NCBI RefSeq assembly: GCF_031127815.1
Contig: NZ_JARXHY010000001.1
Coordinates: 372,001-436,000, forward strand
Origin: Pelagicoccus sp. SDUM812003
GTDB lineage: Bacteria; Verrucomicrobiota; Verrucomicrobiia; Opitutales; Opitutaceae
Length of the DNA: 64,000 nucleotides
Reading direction: 5' to 3'
Shown here: piece by piece, positions 53,172 to 64,000 of the stretch
Layout: each line of letters starts with the position of its first letter
Position numbering within the stretch: the stretch's first letter is position 1
Made by a program: the position numbers and the translations under genes
Notes under the pieces: generated by a model
The model's database searches: none
Seen by the model: only the letters and a program-made list of their open reading frames with translations
What the model was told of the DNA's origin: nothing

Positions 53172-53205
53172 AAGCCCGGTTCTTTCCGAACCGGGCTTTT
53201 GTTTT
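53172..53205 (+). terminator. Terminator after the MFS gene
   Basis: AAGCCCGGTTC (53172-53182) pairs with GAACCGGGCTT (53188-53198), 5-base loop, then TTGTTTT. Confidence 0.9.
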
Positions 53206-53208
53206 GGG

Positions 53209-53243
53209 CACGAAACGGGCGTCAGCTTCATGCCGACGCCCGT
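53209..53243 (-). terminator. Possible terminator of the GH130 gene (minus strand)
   Basis: ACGGGCGTC (53215-53223) pairs with GACGCCCGT (53235-53243). On the minus strand only TTTCG follows, so it is a weak terminator. Confidence 0.4.
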
Positions 53244-53271
53244 GGTTAGAATCAATTTTGGCCTCTTGCTA

Positions 53272-54492
53272 CTAGGCTTGAAGCTTTTTGATACGCTCTA
53301 TCAGCGGATTGTCGCTCTTGGACATGAATGCGAGGTTCCTGTCGATGAGCTCGTTTCGCTGGGCCACGCAGGCGGCGCTGCGGAGCGGGTCGGATGGTGT
53401 GTTCATGGCGTAGTCGACCAGCTTGTCCACTGTCGTAGTGGCGACGTGGAGACGCGTATCGCTGGATGCGTAGTAGACGAAGACTTCGTTCTTCTCGTTG
53501 ACGATCGTGCCATTGGTGAAGGCCACATTCATGACGTCGCCCACCAGCTCCTCGCCTTCCGGGGCGATGAAGAAACCGCCAGGAGTGTAGATCTCCTTGG
53601 TGGGGTCCTCGAGCGAGGTCATGAAGACGTAGAGCACGTAGCGCAGGCCGGAGGCGCAGCCGCGAACGCCGTGGGCGATGTGCAGCCAGCCCTTGTCGGT
53701 TTTGATCGGGGCGTCGCCTTGGCCGTTTTTGGTTTCCTTGATGGTATGGTAGGCCCGCTGGTCGATGATGAATTCCTTTTCGATAACCGCGTTGGTCATG
53801 TCGGAGCAGAGACCCCATCCGATGCCTCCGCCTGAGCCGGTGGAGATGAAGCCGTCCTGTGGACGGGTGTAGAGGGCGTACTTGCCATCGACGAATTCCG
53901 GATGCAGCACCACGTTGCGCTGCTGGAGCGAGGGCGTTTTCAGATCGGGAAGGCGTTCCCAGGTTTTCAGGTCCTTGGTGCGCGCGATGCCGCACTGGGC
54001 GACGGCGGAGGAAAGGTCGAACGCGGCTGCTTTGGGATCCTTGCGCTCGGTGCAGAAAAGGCCGTAGATCCAGCCGTCCTCGTGCTTCACCATGCGCATG
54101 TCGTAGACGTTGGTGTCAGGATTTTCCGTTTCCGGCATGGTCACCGGGTGGTCCCAGAAGCGGAAGTTGTCGATCCCGTTGGGACTCTCGGCGATGGCGA
54201 AAAACGACTTGCGATCGTTTCCCTCCACACGGGCGCAGAGGTAGTACTTTCCGTCGAGATAGATCGCTCCGGAATTGAAGGCGCAATGCACGCCGATGCG
54301 CTCCATGAGGTGTGGATTGGTTTCCGGATTCAAGTCGTAGGACCAGAATAGGGGGGCGTGCTTTTCGGTGAGCACGGGGTGCTTGTGTCGATTGAAGATG
54401 CCGTTGCCGGGCTCGACGGGCGGGTTAGGGCGGGAAAGCAAGGCTTCCTGCGCTTCGACGAGTTGGGTGAGACGCGTTTGATAGGTGCTCAT
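53272..54492 (-). CDS. GH130 4-O-beta-mannosyl-glucose phosphorylase
   Basis: The 406-residue protein has the GH130 subfamily 1 landmarks: [58 protein letters not shown] (the Asp of the catalytic block) and [18 protein letters not shown]. It matches 4-O-beta-D-mannosyl-D-glucose phosphorylases, which convert Man-beta-1,4-Glc plus phosphate to mannose-1-phosphate and glucose. Start 54492 (MSTYQTRL) is chosen; a longer frame has no homology. It is the downstream gene of the epimerase unit (41 bases apart). Confidence 0.92.
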   Translation of the reverse strand: MSTYQTRLTQLVEAQEALLSRPNPPVEPGNGIFNRHKHPVLTEKHAPLFWSYDLNPETNPHLMERIGVHCAFNSGAIYLDGKYYLCARVEGNDRKSFFAIAESPNGIDNFRFWDHPVTMPETENPDTNVYDMRMVKHEDGWIYGLFCTERKDPKAAAFDLSSAVAQCGIARTKDLKTWERLPDLKTPSLQQRNVVLHPEFVDGKYALYTRPQDGFISTGSGGGIGWGLCSDMTNAVIEKEFIIDQRAYHTIKETKNGQGDAPIKTDKGWLHIAHGVRGCASGLRYVLYVFMTSLEDPTKEIYTPGGFFIAPEGEELVGDVMNVAFTNGTIVNEKNEVFVYYASSDTRLHVATTTVDKLVDYAMNTPSDPLRSAACVAQRNELIDRNLAFMSKSDNPLIERIKKLQA

Positions 54493-54533
54493 GGTAGTGC
54501 GAATTTGGTTACGAGGGTTGACGTAGGGAGAAA

Positions 54534-55727
54534 TTAGGCCTGCTCGAGGCGCGCCAGCATCTCGAAGCACGCACGACCGTTGTGGTAGGCGGACTTCCAG
54601 GGACCAGCTTTTTCCTTGGCGATGCGGGAGCCGTCCGCTTTGACGCCCCAGATCCATTCGCCGAATTCCCTGTCGACGAAAACGGATTGGATATATTCCC
54701 AGATCTTAACGGAGGCGTTGAGGAAGCGCTTGTCGCCGGTAAGCTGATACGCGTTGAAGAATCCGACCACGCCTTCGGCCTGGGGCCACCAGCATTTGGT
54801 TTCGCTTTGAGGATGCTCGAGGTGGAACTCGTCGTAAACGCCGCCGTCTTTCGGATCGAGTCCCGTGTGATAGACGAGCTCCGCCATTTCGATGGCCCGT
54901 TTCTTGAATTCCTCTTCGAGATCATGGTGGCCAACGATTTCCGCTGCTTCCCAGAGCAGCCAGCTGCCCTCGATATCGTGACCAGGCGAGACGACTGGAT
55001 CGATCAGGTTCCAGTCCATGTCGTAGAATAATCCGAATCGAGGTGTATCGGGAAGGATGATACGATCCGCGATCACGCGAAGCGTCTTGACGCAGCTCGA
55101 CTTCACCTGGTCCGAGGGGGCGATCTTCTGCAAGTTCGCGAAGGCCTCGATAAGGTGAAGATGGTTGTTCATGGTCTTGGGCGCGTCGAGGTCCTCCTCG
55201 CCCAATCGCATTTTCTCTAGCGGAGTCCAGTCCGCTTCGAAGGTTTCGAGGTAGCCGCCAGATTTCGGTTCCCACGCCTTTTCTTCGATCAGGTGGAAAA
55301 GGGCCATGGCTCGCTCCAGGCTGTCCTGCTCCTTTGTCGCCTGGTAGTGCTCGGAAAACGCGTAGACGCAAAAGGCCTGGCCGTAGCATTGCTTCTTTCG
55401 CTCGTAGGGCTGGCCTTCAGCGTCGAGCGTCCAGAAGAATCCGCCGTTTTCCTTGTCCTCGAACTTGCTGACCAGCGTTCGTTTGGCGTGGTCGGCTAGC
55501 TCCCTGTATTCCGATTTTCCATACAAGTGGAAGGCTCGACTGTAGGTCCAGAGCAAGCGCGAAACCATGATGAGTCCTAGGGGAGCGCCGGCGATAGGCT
55601 GGTTGCGCTGATCGAGGCATGGGAGGAAGCTGTGCTCGGTCTGGAGGCGAAACCAGTAGGGCAGAATGTTTCCGAACAGCTCGTTTCGAAAGCTGCTCTT
55701 CAGGTTCTCGAGTGAGAGTGTGCTCAT
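54534..55727 (-). CDS. Cellobiose 2-epimerase / AGE-type epimerase
   Basis: The 397-residue (alpha/alpha)6-barrel protein has the CE motifs: [35 protein letters not shown] (a catalytic His) and [17 protein letters not shown] (a catalytic His near the C-terminus). Epimerases of this type interconvert the reducing-end glucose and mannose of beta-1,4-disaccharides. It is the first gene of a pair with the GH130 phosphorylase, and is divergent from the XylR-type regulator. Confidence 0.94.
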   Translation of the reverse strand: MSTLSLENLKSSFRNELFGNILPYWFRLQTEHSFLPCLDQRNQPIAGAPLGLIMVSRLLWTYSRAFHLYGKSEYRELADHAKRTLVSKFEDKENGGFFWTLDAEGQPYERKKQCYGQAFCVYAFSEHYQATKEQDSLERAMALFHLIEEKAWEPKSGGYLETFEADWTPLEKMRLGEEDLDAPKTMNNHLHLIEAFANLQKIAPSDQVKSSCVKTLRVIADRIILPDTPRFGLFYDMDWNLIDPVVSPGHDIEGSWLLWEAAEIVGHHDLEEEFKKRAIEMAELVYHTGLDPKDGGVYDEFHLEHPQSETKCWWPQAEGVVGFFNAYQLTGDKRFLNASVKIWEYIQSVFVDREFGEWIWGVKADGSRIAKEKAGPWKSAYHNGRACFEMLARLEQA

Positions 55728-55914
55728 AGGGCGATGATGCAGGGAGAGGGTTTTTGAGAGCTCGGAAAGGCCGACCCTCCAAGGGATTCTCAGATCAGGG
55801 CTGCAGTATATAGGAAAAAATCTAATTTATTATGAGAAATAGAGTAAATTTCCTTTGCTCTGTTCACGAAAAGTCGTTTTGTCAGTGGCCGGAAAAATCG
55901 AGTAGACGTTTAAA
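55728..55914. promoter_or_regulatory. Divergent promoter region of the mannoside unit
   Basis: The 187-base space between the epimerase and the regulator has an AT-rich core (about 55802-55862) in GC-rich surroundings. GGAAA (about 55812) and TTTCC (about 55850) mark an imperfect inverted repeat across it. This is where the regulator is expected to bind; I cannot define its exact site. Confidence 0.5.
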
Positions 55915-57087
55915 ATGATGATCGAACGGCCTAAAGTAGCTTTGGTTTTGCGCGCCTGGTTGGAGGAGAATCTCCATTTTCTTCACAGCCTGGCGAAGTT
56001 CAAACGCTACAACGCCCAGTGGCACGTATTTGTGGACGATCAGGCTCGCGGGGCGGAGGACCCGGACTGGCTGCTGGATCAGGGCTGGGATGGAATCATC
56101 TGCAAGGAGTCGTCCGACGAATTGTATCGCAAGGCCCGCGAGCGCGGCATCGCGTGCGTGGACCTGTCGGATGACGGGACGCTTCGCGAAGGCTGCCCGA
56201 AGATTCGACCCAACAATCCTTCCATTGGGCACTTGGGGGCGGAGCATTTCGTGGAGAAGGGCTTCAAGCATTACGCCTTCTGCGGATTTGGAAACGAGCG
56301 GTGGTCCAACGAGCGCCGCGATGGGTTCGTGGAGGCCTTGGAGCTCGCGGGCAAGGATTGCGAGCTCTTCGAGACGGACTATCCGGGCGTGAGCATGCCG
56401 GCTTGGGAGTTCGCGGAGGAGGGGGAGATGGCCCGTTGGCTGGACACCTTGCCGAAGCCGGTGGCCATCATGGCATGCAACGACTTGCGGGCGGTTCACT
56501 TGGTGAACGCCTGTCACCAGGCCGATTTGCGGGTGCCCGAGGAGGTGGCGATCCTGGGCTCCAACAACGATGTCGCCCGGTGCGAGCTTTGCGCCCCGTC
56601 GCTTTCCAGCATACCGGTAGACGTGTCGGAGTACGCTCGGACGGCAGGGGAGGCCCTGCAGCGCTTGATGCGCAATGAGGAGCTCGACCTGATCAAGCGC
56701 CAGACTCTGATCGACCCGCTTGATGTGGTGGTCCGTCGCTCGACCAGCATACTTGCGGTGGAGGATCAATCCGTGGCCCAGGCTCTCAATCTCATCCGTG
56801 AGAGCGCTTGCAAGGGCATCACGGTGGAGCAGGTCGCGAAGAGCGTGCACATTTCTCGCAGCCTGTTGGAGAAACGCTTTCGCCAGTACGTGGGCCGCTC
56901 GCCTCAGGTGGAAATCCGTCACGCCCAGGTCTATCGCATAAAGGAGCTGCTGGCCGAGACGGAGCATTCCTTGGCCCAGATCGCCGAGATGACCGGCTTC
57001 GAGCACCCCGAGTACATGTCGGTGGTCTTCAAGCGCTTGACGAGGATCACGCCCAGCGCCTACCGCAAGAAGCGCAAGGGGCTGTAG
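55915..57087 (+). CDS. XylR-family regulator (LacI-type sensor + AraC HTH)
   Basis: The 390-residue protein has an N-terminal periplasmic-binding-like sensor (about 5-270: PKVALVLRAWLEENLHFLHS, ...GFKHYAFCGFGNERWSNERR, ...PVAIMACNDLRAVHLVNACH) and a C-terminal AraC HTH (about 285-390: GITVEQVAKSVHISRSLLEK, EHSLAQIAEMTGFEHPEYMS and VFKRLTRITPSAYRKK). This is the XylR architecture. It is divergent from the epimerase gene, so it most likely controls the mannoside genes. The ligand is unknown. Confidence 0.94.
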   Translation: MMIERPKVALVLRAWLEENLHFLHSLAKFKRYNAQWHVFVDDQARGAEDPDWLLDQGWDGIICKESSDELYRKARERGIACVDLSDDGTLREGCPKIRPNNPSIGHLGAEHFVEKGFKHYAFCGFGNERWSNERRDGFVEALELAGKDCELFETDYPGVSMPAWEFAEEGEMARWLDTLPKPVAIMACNDLRAVHLVNACHQADLRVPEEVAILGSNNDVARCELCAPSLSSIPVDVSEYARTAGEALQRLMRNEELDLIKRQTLIDPLDVVVRRSTSILAVEDQSVAQALNLIRESACKGITVEQVAKSVHISRSLLEKRFRQYVGRSPQVEIRHAQVYRIKELLAETEHSLAQIAEMTGFEHPEYMSVVFKRLTRITPSAYRKKRKGL

Positions 57088-57176
57088 GCTTGCTCGGAAG
57101 GGAAACGGAAAAGGGCGAGCCGCGATTCGCAACCCGCCCGAGAATTGGCGCAGGGAGGTTTTAGGGCCGAGCCCGT

Positions 57177-57827
57177 CTAGCTGCGGGCTTTTTGGATGAT
57201 TTCCCGGGCCTCCTTGGCATTGGCGGTGATGGTGGCCCAGTCCTGAGCCGCAATGACGTCGCGCTTGGCGAGCCAGGAGCCGCCGACGGCTGCCACGAGC
57301 GGAGAGCCCATGTAGGAGCCGAGGTTGTCGGCGTTCACTCCGCCCAGCGGGATGTAGCTCAGACCGAGGTGCTGGTAGGGGGCCGCGATGTTCTTCAAGT
57401 GGCCGAGCCCTCCGGTGGAGCCGGCGGGGAAGAACTTGAGCACGTTGCAGCCGAACTCCAGGGCGCCTTCGATGTCCGACGGGGTGCAGATGCCAGGGGC
57501 GAAGGGGAGGCCCGCTTCCTTGGCCGCTCCCACCACGCGTGGGTTGAAGCCAGGGGCGACGGCGAAGGCGGCTCCGGCGTCGTTGGCCTCTTTGACCTGT
57601 CCGGGAGTCAGCACGGTGCCGATGCCGGCGATCATTTCCGGAACTTCGGCCTTGATGGCTTTCAGGCTGTCGATGGCGGCGTCGGTGCGCAGGGTGAGCT
57701 CCATCACGTTGACCCCGCCAGCGAGCAGGGCCTTGGCCAATGGAACGGCGTTGGCCGCGTGGTCGATCACGAGAACGGCCACGATACCGGAATCGGAAAC
57801 GGTGGTTTTGAGGGAATCAGGAATCAT
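57177..57827 (-). CDS. eda: KDPG/KHG aldolase
   Basis: The 216-residue protein matches the Eda family: GIVAVLVIDHAANAVPLAKA, GGVNVMELTLRTDAAIDSLK (catalytic Glu), PEMIAGIGTVLTPGQVKEAN, FAVAPGFNPRVVGAAKEAGL and NVLKFFPAGSTGGLGHLKNI (Schiff-base Lys in VLKFFPA). It cleaves 2-keto-3-deoxy-6-phosphogluconate to pyruvate and glyceraldehyde-3-phosphate. Start 57827 is chosen from homology. It lies convergent to the regulator. Confidence 0.94.
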   Translation of the reverse strand: MIPDSLKTTVSDSGIVAVLVIDHAANAVPLAKALLAGGVNVMELTLRTDAAIDSLKAIKAEVPEMIAGIGTVLTPGQVKEANDAGAAFAVAPGFNPRVVGAAKEAGLPFAPGICTPSDIEGALEFGCNVLKFFPAGSTGGLGHLKNIAAPYQHLGLSYIPLGGVNADNLGSYMGSPLVAAVGGSWLAKRDVIAAQDWATITANAKEAREIIQKARS

Positions 57828-58051
57828 TTTTCGAAACGATGGGTGATGAAGAGTGAGTTTTGAATGCTTTGGAGGGGATACGTTCGCCAGCGAGGCGAAA
57901 ATCGACTTCACTCTGCGACCCTCCACGTGTTGGGGCAAGGTTTTCGCGATGTGGAACGTGGGAAAGGCCGGGATGCTGGGTTTTCTTAGCAAGGTAGTGG
58001 AGAAAACTCGGACCGCTGGGAGATGGGAAGGTGGCTGTTGGGAGCAGGTCG

Positions 58052-60604
<2,553 letters not shown>

Positions 60605-60780
60605 GGTAGGCGGTTCGCTGAGCGGGGGAATTGAGTGCGCAATGCTCGTGATGGCAAGCGCGGGACGGAGCGAATTGCCGGCTCGACGCATCTAAGTGGC
60701 CTTGGGGACGAAAAACTCCGGGAAGGGGCCTAGGCAAGCTGGCTTGTGTCGAGGGGTGTTTTTGCCGATAGGTAGCTGTG

Positions 60781-63700
60781 GTGACAAGAAAAGGAGTAGC
60801 GTATCTCGTGGCGTTCGTAGCGGCCCTGCTGGCCCTCTACCTGTCAACGCGCCGTCTCGCTACCGGTCCGCAAGGGAAGCAAGGATCTCCTGAGGTGGTG
60901 CAAGATGCTGAAAACGAGTGGGTTGCGAACGTCCTAGGCCGCGAGGACGATCTTCCTCTAGCGACGGCCGTCTTCGCCACCGAACCCGCCCGCTGGCCGG
61001 GGTTTCCTTTTTCCGAGCTGGACCGGCGTGGCGAATTGATCGAGGAAAGCGTGACCTACGATGACGCGACGCGTCGCGGCAAGCGCTCTCGATTGCTTTC
61101 GGTGCCGGATTTCCCATTTCCCGTGCGCATCGATTATGGCTATGAACGCGATGCGACGACGGGCGAGCGCATCGTGCTCAGCGTGAGCGAGATGGCGGCG
61201 GACCGTATCCTGGTGCGAGTGAGCGAATCCGCCGGAATCCGCGCCCTCGAGCGATTGGCTGAGGAGGTGGGAGTGGGCGAGGTCAAGCGACTTGGCTCGA
61301 TGCCTTGGTACGAGCTGAGACTTGCCGAGGCGGATCTGAGGGCCGTGCCGGAAGGAATCGCGAAGGTCTACGAAAACGCAGAATCCGTCAAGGGGCTGTA
61401 TGCGGAGCCCAACTACATCGTGCACGCCGCTTCCCTTCCGAATGATCCCAAACTGCAGGACGGCACTCTTTGGGGGCTGGACAATCAAGGGCAAAACGGC
61501 GGCGTGGCGGATGTCGATATCGATGCGTCCGAAGCGTGGGCTGTTCGCAGCGACGCTTCGCAAATCGTAGTCGCAGTGATCGATACCGGGATAAATACCG
61601 AGCACCTGGATCTCGTATCCAATCTTTGGGTAAACGAAGGAGAGATCCCTGACAACGGGGTCGACGACGATGGCAATGGATTTATCGATGACGTGCACGG
61701 GATAAACGTCATTCGGATGACCGGCGATCCGATGGATGACAATGGACATGGCACGCATTGCTCTGGCACTATCGCAGCTCGGGGAGATGACGGGCAGGGA
61801 GTTGTCGGAGTGGCTTGGCAGGCGCAGCTCATGGGGTGCAAGTTTCTCTCGGCATCCGGCAGTGGGACCACCGCGGACGCCATTTTGTGCATCGACTACG
61901 CCCTCGCCATGGGCGCCGATGTGATGAGCAACAGCTGGGGGGGCGGTCCGTACTCACAGGCGTTGTACGATGCCATCGATTTTGCCGAACAGGCTGGGGT
62001 GGCGTTTGTGGCCGCAGCGGGAAACTCCGGCCGAGACGCGGATGCGGCCCCGTCCTATCCGGCGGGCTACGATCTCGACAATGTCGTCTCCGTCGCCGCG
62101 ATTGACCGTTCCGGCGAATTGTCCGGATTTTCCAACTACGGAGTTGAGAGAGTTGATCTCGCCGCTCCAGGATCGGAGATCCATTCGACGTGGATCGGGG
62201 GAGCGGACGAGTACAAAAGCATAAGCGGAACCTCCATGGCGACTCCTCATGTGAGCGGTGCCTTGGCCTTGTTGCTGGCGGAGTATCCGCAAGCTCCGTT
62301 GCGGGAGAACCTTCGCCGTCTGTATTATGGTGTGGATACGAGAGAGGCTCTGTGGGAAAAAACCGCTTTCGGGGGTTGGCTCAATCTGGCCCGTTCGCTG
62401 GCTATGGTCGAGGCGCCTGAGCCGCCAGTCTTTGTGAAGCGCCCCGCCGCAAACACCATTGCGATCGAGGGAGGCGACCTTCTGCTTGAGGCTCAGGTTC
62501 AGAGCGAACTTCCGCTGTCGGCGCAATGGTATTTCGAAGGCGCGCTCATCGATGGGGCCACCGATCCCTCCCTCGTCGTGAAAGGGGTCACGCAGGCCGA
62601 CGCTGGCGCCTATCGATTCGTGGCATCGAATGATGACGGAGTGGTCCAATCGATTGCTCGCGTGGAGGTCGTGGCGGAGGATGCGACCCTCGCCAGCGCG
62701 GTCGACGCTGGTTTGTATGCATTTTATAGTTACGGAGATGAAGCGTGGGAGGAGTATCCTTACGACTCGGTCGAGGGAGGAAGCAGCGCCCGTTCGGGCC
62801 CGATCCTTGATGGTGAGGAATCCGGACTTTTCGTAGACCTGCAAGGCCCGGGACTCGTGACGTTCTTCTGGCGGCTTTCGGCTGAAACGAACTGGGACTA
62901 CGGGGAAGTTCTTCTCGATGGGCAGCGTCGTTCCAGCGTTCGCTCCGTAGGCGAATGGAGTGAAGTGTCGGTCGAGCTGGAAGAAGCGAAAACGTATCGA
63001 TTGGAGTGGCGCTACGTGAAGGATCAGTTCGGAGCCATGGGGCAGGATGCTCTTTTCGTGGACGCGGTTCGATTTTACCCGAGCGGCGAGGGGCCGCCGA
63101 TCATCGTGCGGCAGCCGGAGTCCGCGGTTCTCGGAACGGATGCGGAGTATTATCTCGCTGTCGCAGCTCTGGCAGAGGGTGGGACGTATCAATGGTACAA
63201 AGACGATGCGGAAATCGAAGGAGCCATTCAGAGAACGCTTCGAGTGGTAGCTGATTCTCCAGAGAAGGAGGGCGTCTATCATGTGGTGGTTTTCAATGAG
63301 AATGGTCAGACCGCTAGCGCGGAAGTGCGTATCCAGATCGCGGATATAGCAGCTACGATTCAGGCGGATCCGGATGACGTGACTGCGACCGTAGGGGAGC
63401 GCGTTCGGTTCGAAGCCGAGGTGGCAGGATCATTGCCCTTGCGTCTGCAGTGGTACCGCGACGGAGTGAGTTTGGCTGGCGAGACCGGAGAGGTTTTGGA
63501 AATCGAATCGGTTCGTCTCGAGGATGCGGGGCGCTATCGGCTTGGCGTTTCCAACGCGTTTACCAGTGGAATCGTTTATTCGGAAGAAGCCCAGCTCGCA
63601 GTGAGCGACGTCGATCTCGCTCCGCGTTTCGTCAAGCAGCCCAGTTCCGGCTACTGGCAGCTAGGCTCTCCTTTTCGGCTCTCGGCCGCGGTGGAGGGAG

Positions 63701-64000
63701 GGCTCCCTATCACGTATCAATGGTTTAAGGACGGCGAAGCTCTCGAGGGGGAGACGGATCGTTTTCTGGAAAGATCGTCGGCGCAGCAGGAAGACGCGGG
63801 AAACTATCGCTTGAAGGCGAGCAACGCCCTTGGTGAAGCGACGAGCCAGGTCGCGGAGGCCGTCATCATCGGGAATGTCGCTGAAGCCTTGGACACTCCC
63901 GAGAGGGCGTGGCAGCTGGAAGGGGGAGGCTACTTCTTCGCCCAAAGCGAGGTGACCCACGATGGAGTCGACGCGTTGCAATCGTCCAGCGAATCCAGTT
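60781..64000 (+). CDS. Secreted S8 subtilase with Ig-like repeats (runs off the right edge)
   Basis: The frame starts at a GTG (60781, or 60778) preceded by AGG, and is open to the window end, giving at least 1073 residues. An N-terminal hydrophobic helix (about 4-21) and a propeptide precede the S8 domain: VAVIDTGIN (Asp268), DDNGHGTHCSGT (His323), AAAGNSG and GTSMATPHVSGALALL (Ser485). After it come Ig-like repeats with the pattern QWYxDG...DAGxYRxxxSN (three to four copies from about 560 onwards), interrupted by a domain at about 640-760 that looks like a carbohydrate- or protein-binding module. It is an exported protease; the C-terminal anchor is not visible. Confidence 0.92.
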   Translation, partial: MTRKGVAYLVAFVAALLALYLSTRRLATGPQGKQGSPEVVQDAENEWVANVLGREDDLPLATAVFATEPARWPGFPFSELDRRGELIEESVTYDDATRRGKRSRLLSVPDFPFPVRIDYGYERDATTGERIVLSVSEMAADRILVRVSESAGIRALERLAEEVGVGEVKRLGSMPWYELRLAEADLRAVPEGIAKVYENAESVKGLYAEPNYIVHAASLPNDPKLQDGTLWGLDNQGQNGGVADVDIDASEAWAVRSDASQIVVAVIDTGINTEHLDLVSNLWVNEGEIPDNGVDDDGNGFIDDVHGINVIRMTGDPMDDNGHGTHCSGTIAARGDDGQGVVGVAWQAQLMGCKFLSASGSGTTADAILCIDYALAMGADVMSNSWGGGPYSQALYDAIDFAEQAGVAFVAAAGNSGRDADAAPSYPAGYDLDNVVSVAAIDRSGELSGFSNYGVERVDLAAPGSEIHSTWIGGADEYKSISGTSMATPHVSGALALLLAEYPQAPLRENLRRLYYGVDTREALWEKTAFGGWLNLARSLAMVEAPEPPVFVKRPAANTIAIEGGDLLLEAQVQSELPLSAQWYFEGALIDGATDPSLVVKGVTQADAGAYRFVASNDDGVVQSIARVEVVAEDATLASAVDAGLYAFYSYGDEAWEEYPYDSVEGGSSARSGPILDGEESGLFVDLQGPGLVTFFWRLSAETNWDYGEVLLDGQRRSSVRSVGEWSEVSVELEEAKTYRLEWRYVKDQFGAMGQDALFVDAVRFYPSGEGPPIIVRQPESAVLGTDAEYYLAVAALAEGGTYQWYKDDAEIEGAIQRTLRVVADSPEKEGVYHVVVFNENGQTASAEVRIQIADIAATIQADPDDVTATVGERVRFEAEVAGSLPLRLQWYRDGVSLAGETGEVLEIESVRLEDAGRYRLGVSNAFTSGIVYSEEAQLAVSDVDLAPRFVKQPSSGYWQLGSPFRLSAAVEGGLPITYQWFKDGEALEGETDRFLERSSAQQEDAGNYRLKASNALGEATSQVAEAVIIGNVAEALDTPERAWQLEGGGYFFAQSEVTHDGVDALQSSSESS

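Noticed and set aside
55882-57132. 416-codon minus-strand frame opposite the XylR-type regulator
   Set aside because: Antisense of a clear sensor plus AraC HTH gene.
61954-63282. 442-codon minus-strand frame opposite the subtilase
   Set aside because: The plus frame shows the intact S8 triad and Ig-like repeats; the minus frame has no family.

Overview
The window looks like a chromosomal segment of a marine-type Verrucomicrobiota, most likely class Opitutae and possibly a Pelagicoccus-like genus. This is an inference from gene content. The clues are a very large TonB-dependent receptor with the 'ELSPFTVEG' plug start, a sigma/anti-sigma/HtrA-like trio, DUF1343, DUF4038 and DUF5069 proteins, Ig-repeat subtilases, and high GC with few Shine-Dalgarno sites. 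I saw no rRNA, tRNA, CRISPR array, insertion sequence or prophage.

Layout. 1-2.3 kb: the tail of a truncated gene, rpsT, an RluA-like pseudouridine synthase, a 31-residue bS22-type ribosomal protein, and a repeat-rich non-coding leader. 2.3-6.8 kb: a tightly overlapping PilM/N/O/P-like plus secretin operon. 6.8-11.8 kb (minus strand): YjbQ, an HtrA-like protein with no catalytic residues, an anti-sigma factor, an ECF sigma factor, a polyprenyl diphosphate synthase and arabinose-5-phosphate isomerase. 11.8-18.8 kb: a LysM lipoprotein, a GreA/B-like protein, a thioesterase, a GH140-like hydrolase, DUF5069, a PLP enzyme, exonuclease III and a small membrane protein. 18.8-29.2 kb: an SufR-like regulator preceded by a CopY/BlaI-type dyad and a terminator-like hairpin, then CheX, MgtE, a YheT-type hydrolase, an SRAP protein, SthA, an HDOD protein, a second CheX, a DUF1835-like protein and CheV. 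29.4-35.8 kb: RapA, a degenerate SGNH protein, small unknowns, DUF4126 plus zinc ribbon, and an HEQAH metalloprotease. 36-47 kb: a LysR regulator, a REP-like cloverleaf, sugar oxidoreductase and isomerase genes, NamZ, DUF2062, glycerate kinase, a BON protein, a TrmH-type methyltransferase, a CPBP protease and a coiled-coil lipoprotein.

47.6-57.8 kb holds the clearest metabolic unit: a TonB-dependent receptor, a GPH-type sugar symporter, a GH130 mannosylglucose phosphorylase, a cellobiose 2-epimerase, a divergent XylR-type regulator and KDPG aldolase. Epimerase plus phosphorylase is the known intracellular route that turns beta-1,4-mannobiose into mannose-1-phosphate and glucose, so this reads as a compact beta-manno-oligosaccharide utilization locus. 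The window ends with a U32 peptidase/RNA hydroxylase-type protein and the first 3.2 kb of a secreted subtilase with Ig-like repeats that runs off the right edge.

Coordinates of protein ends are firm. Several starts are choices between in-frame candidates, and these are flagged.
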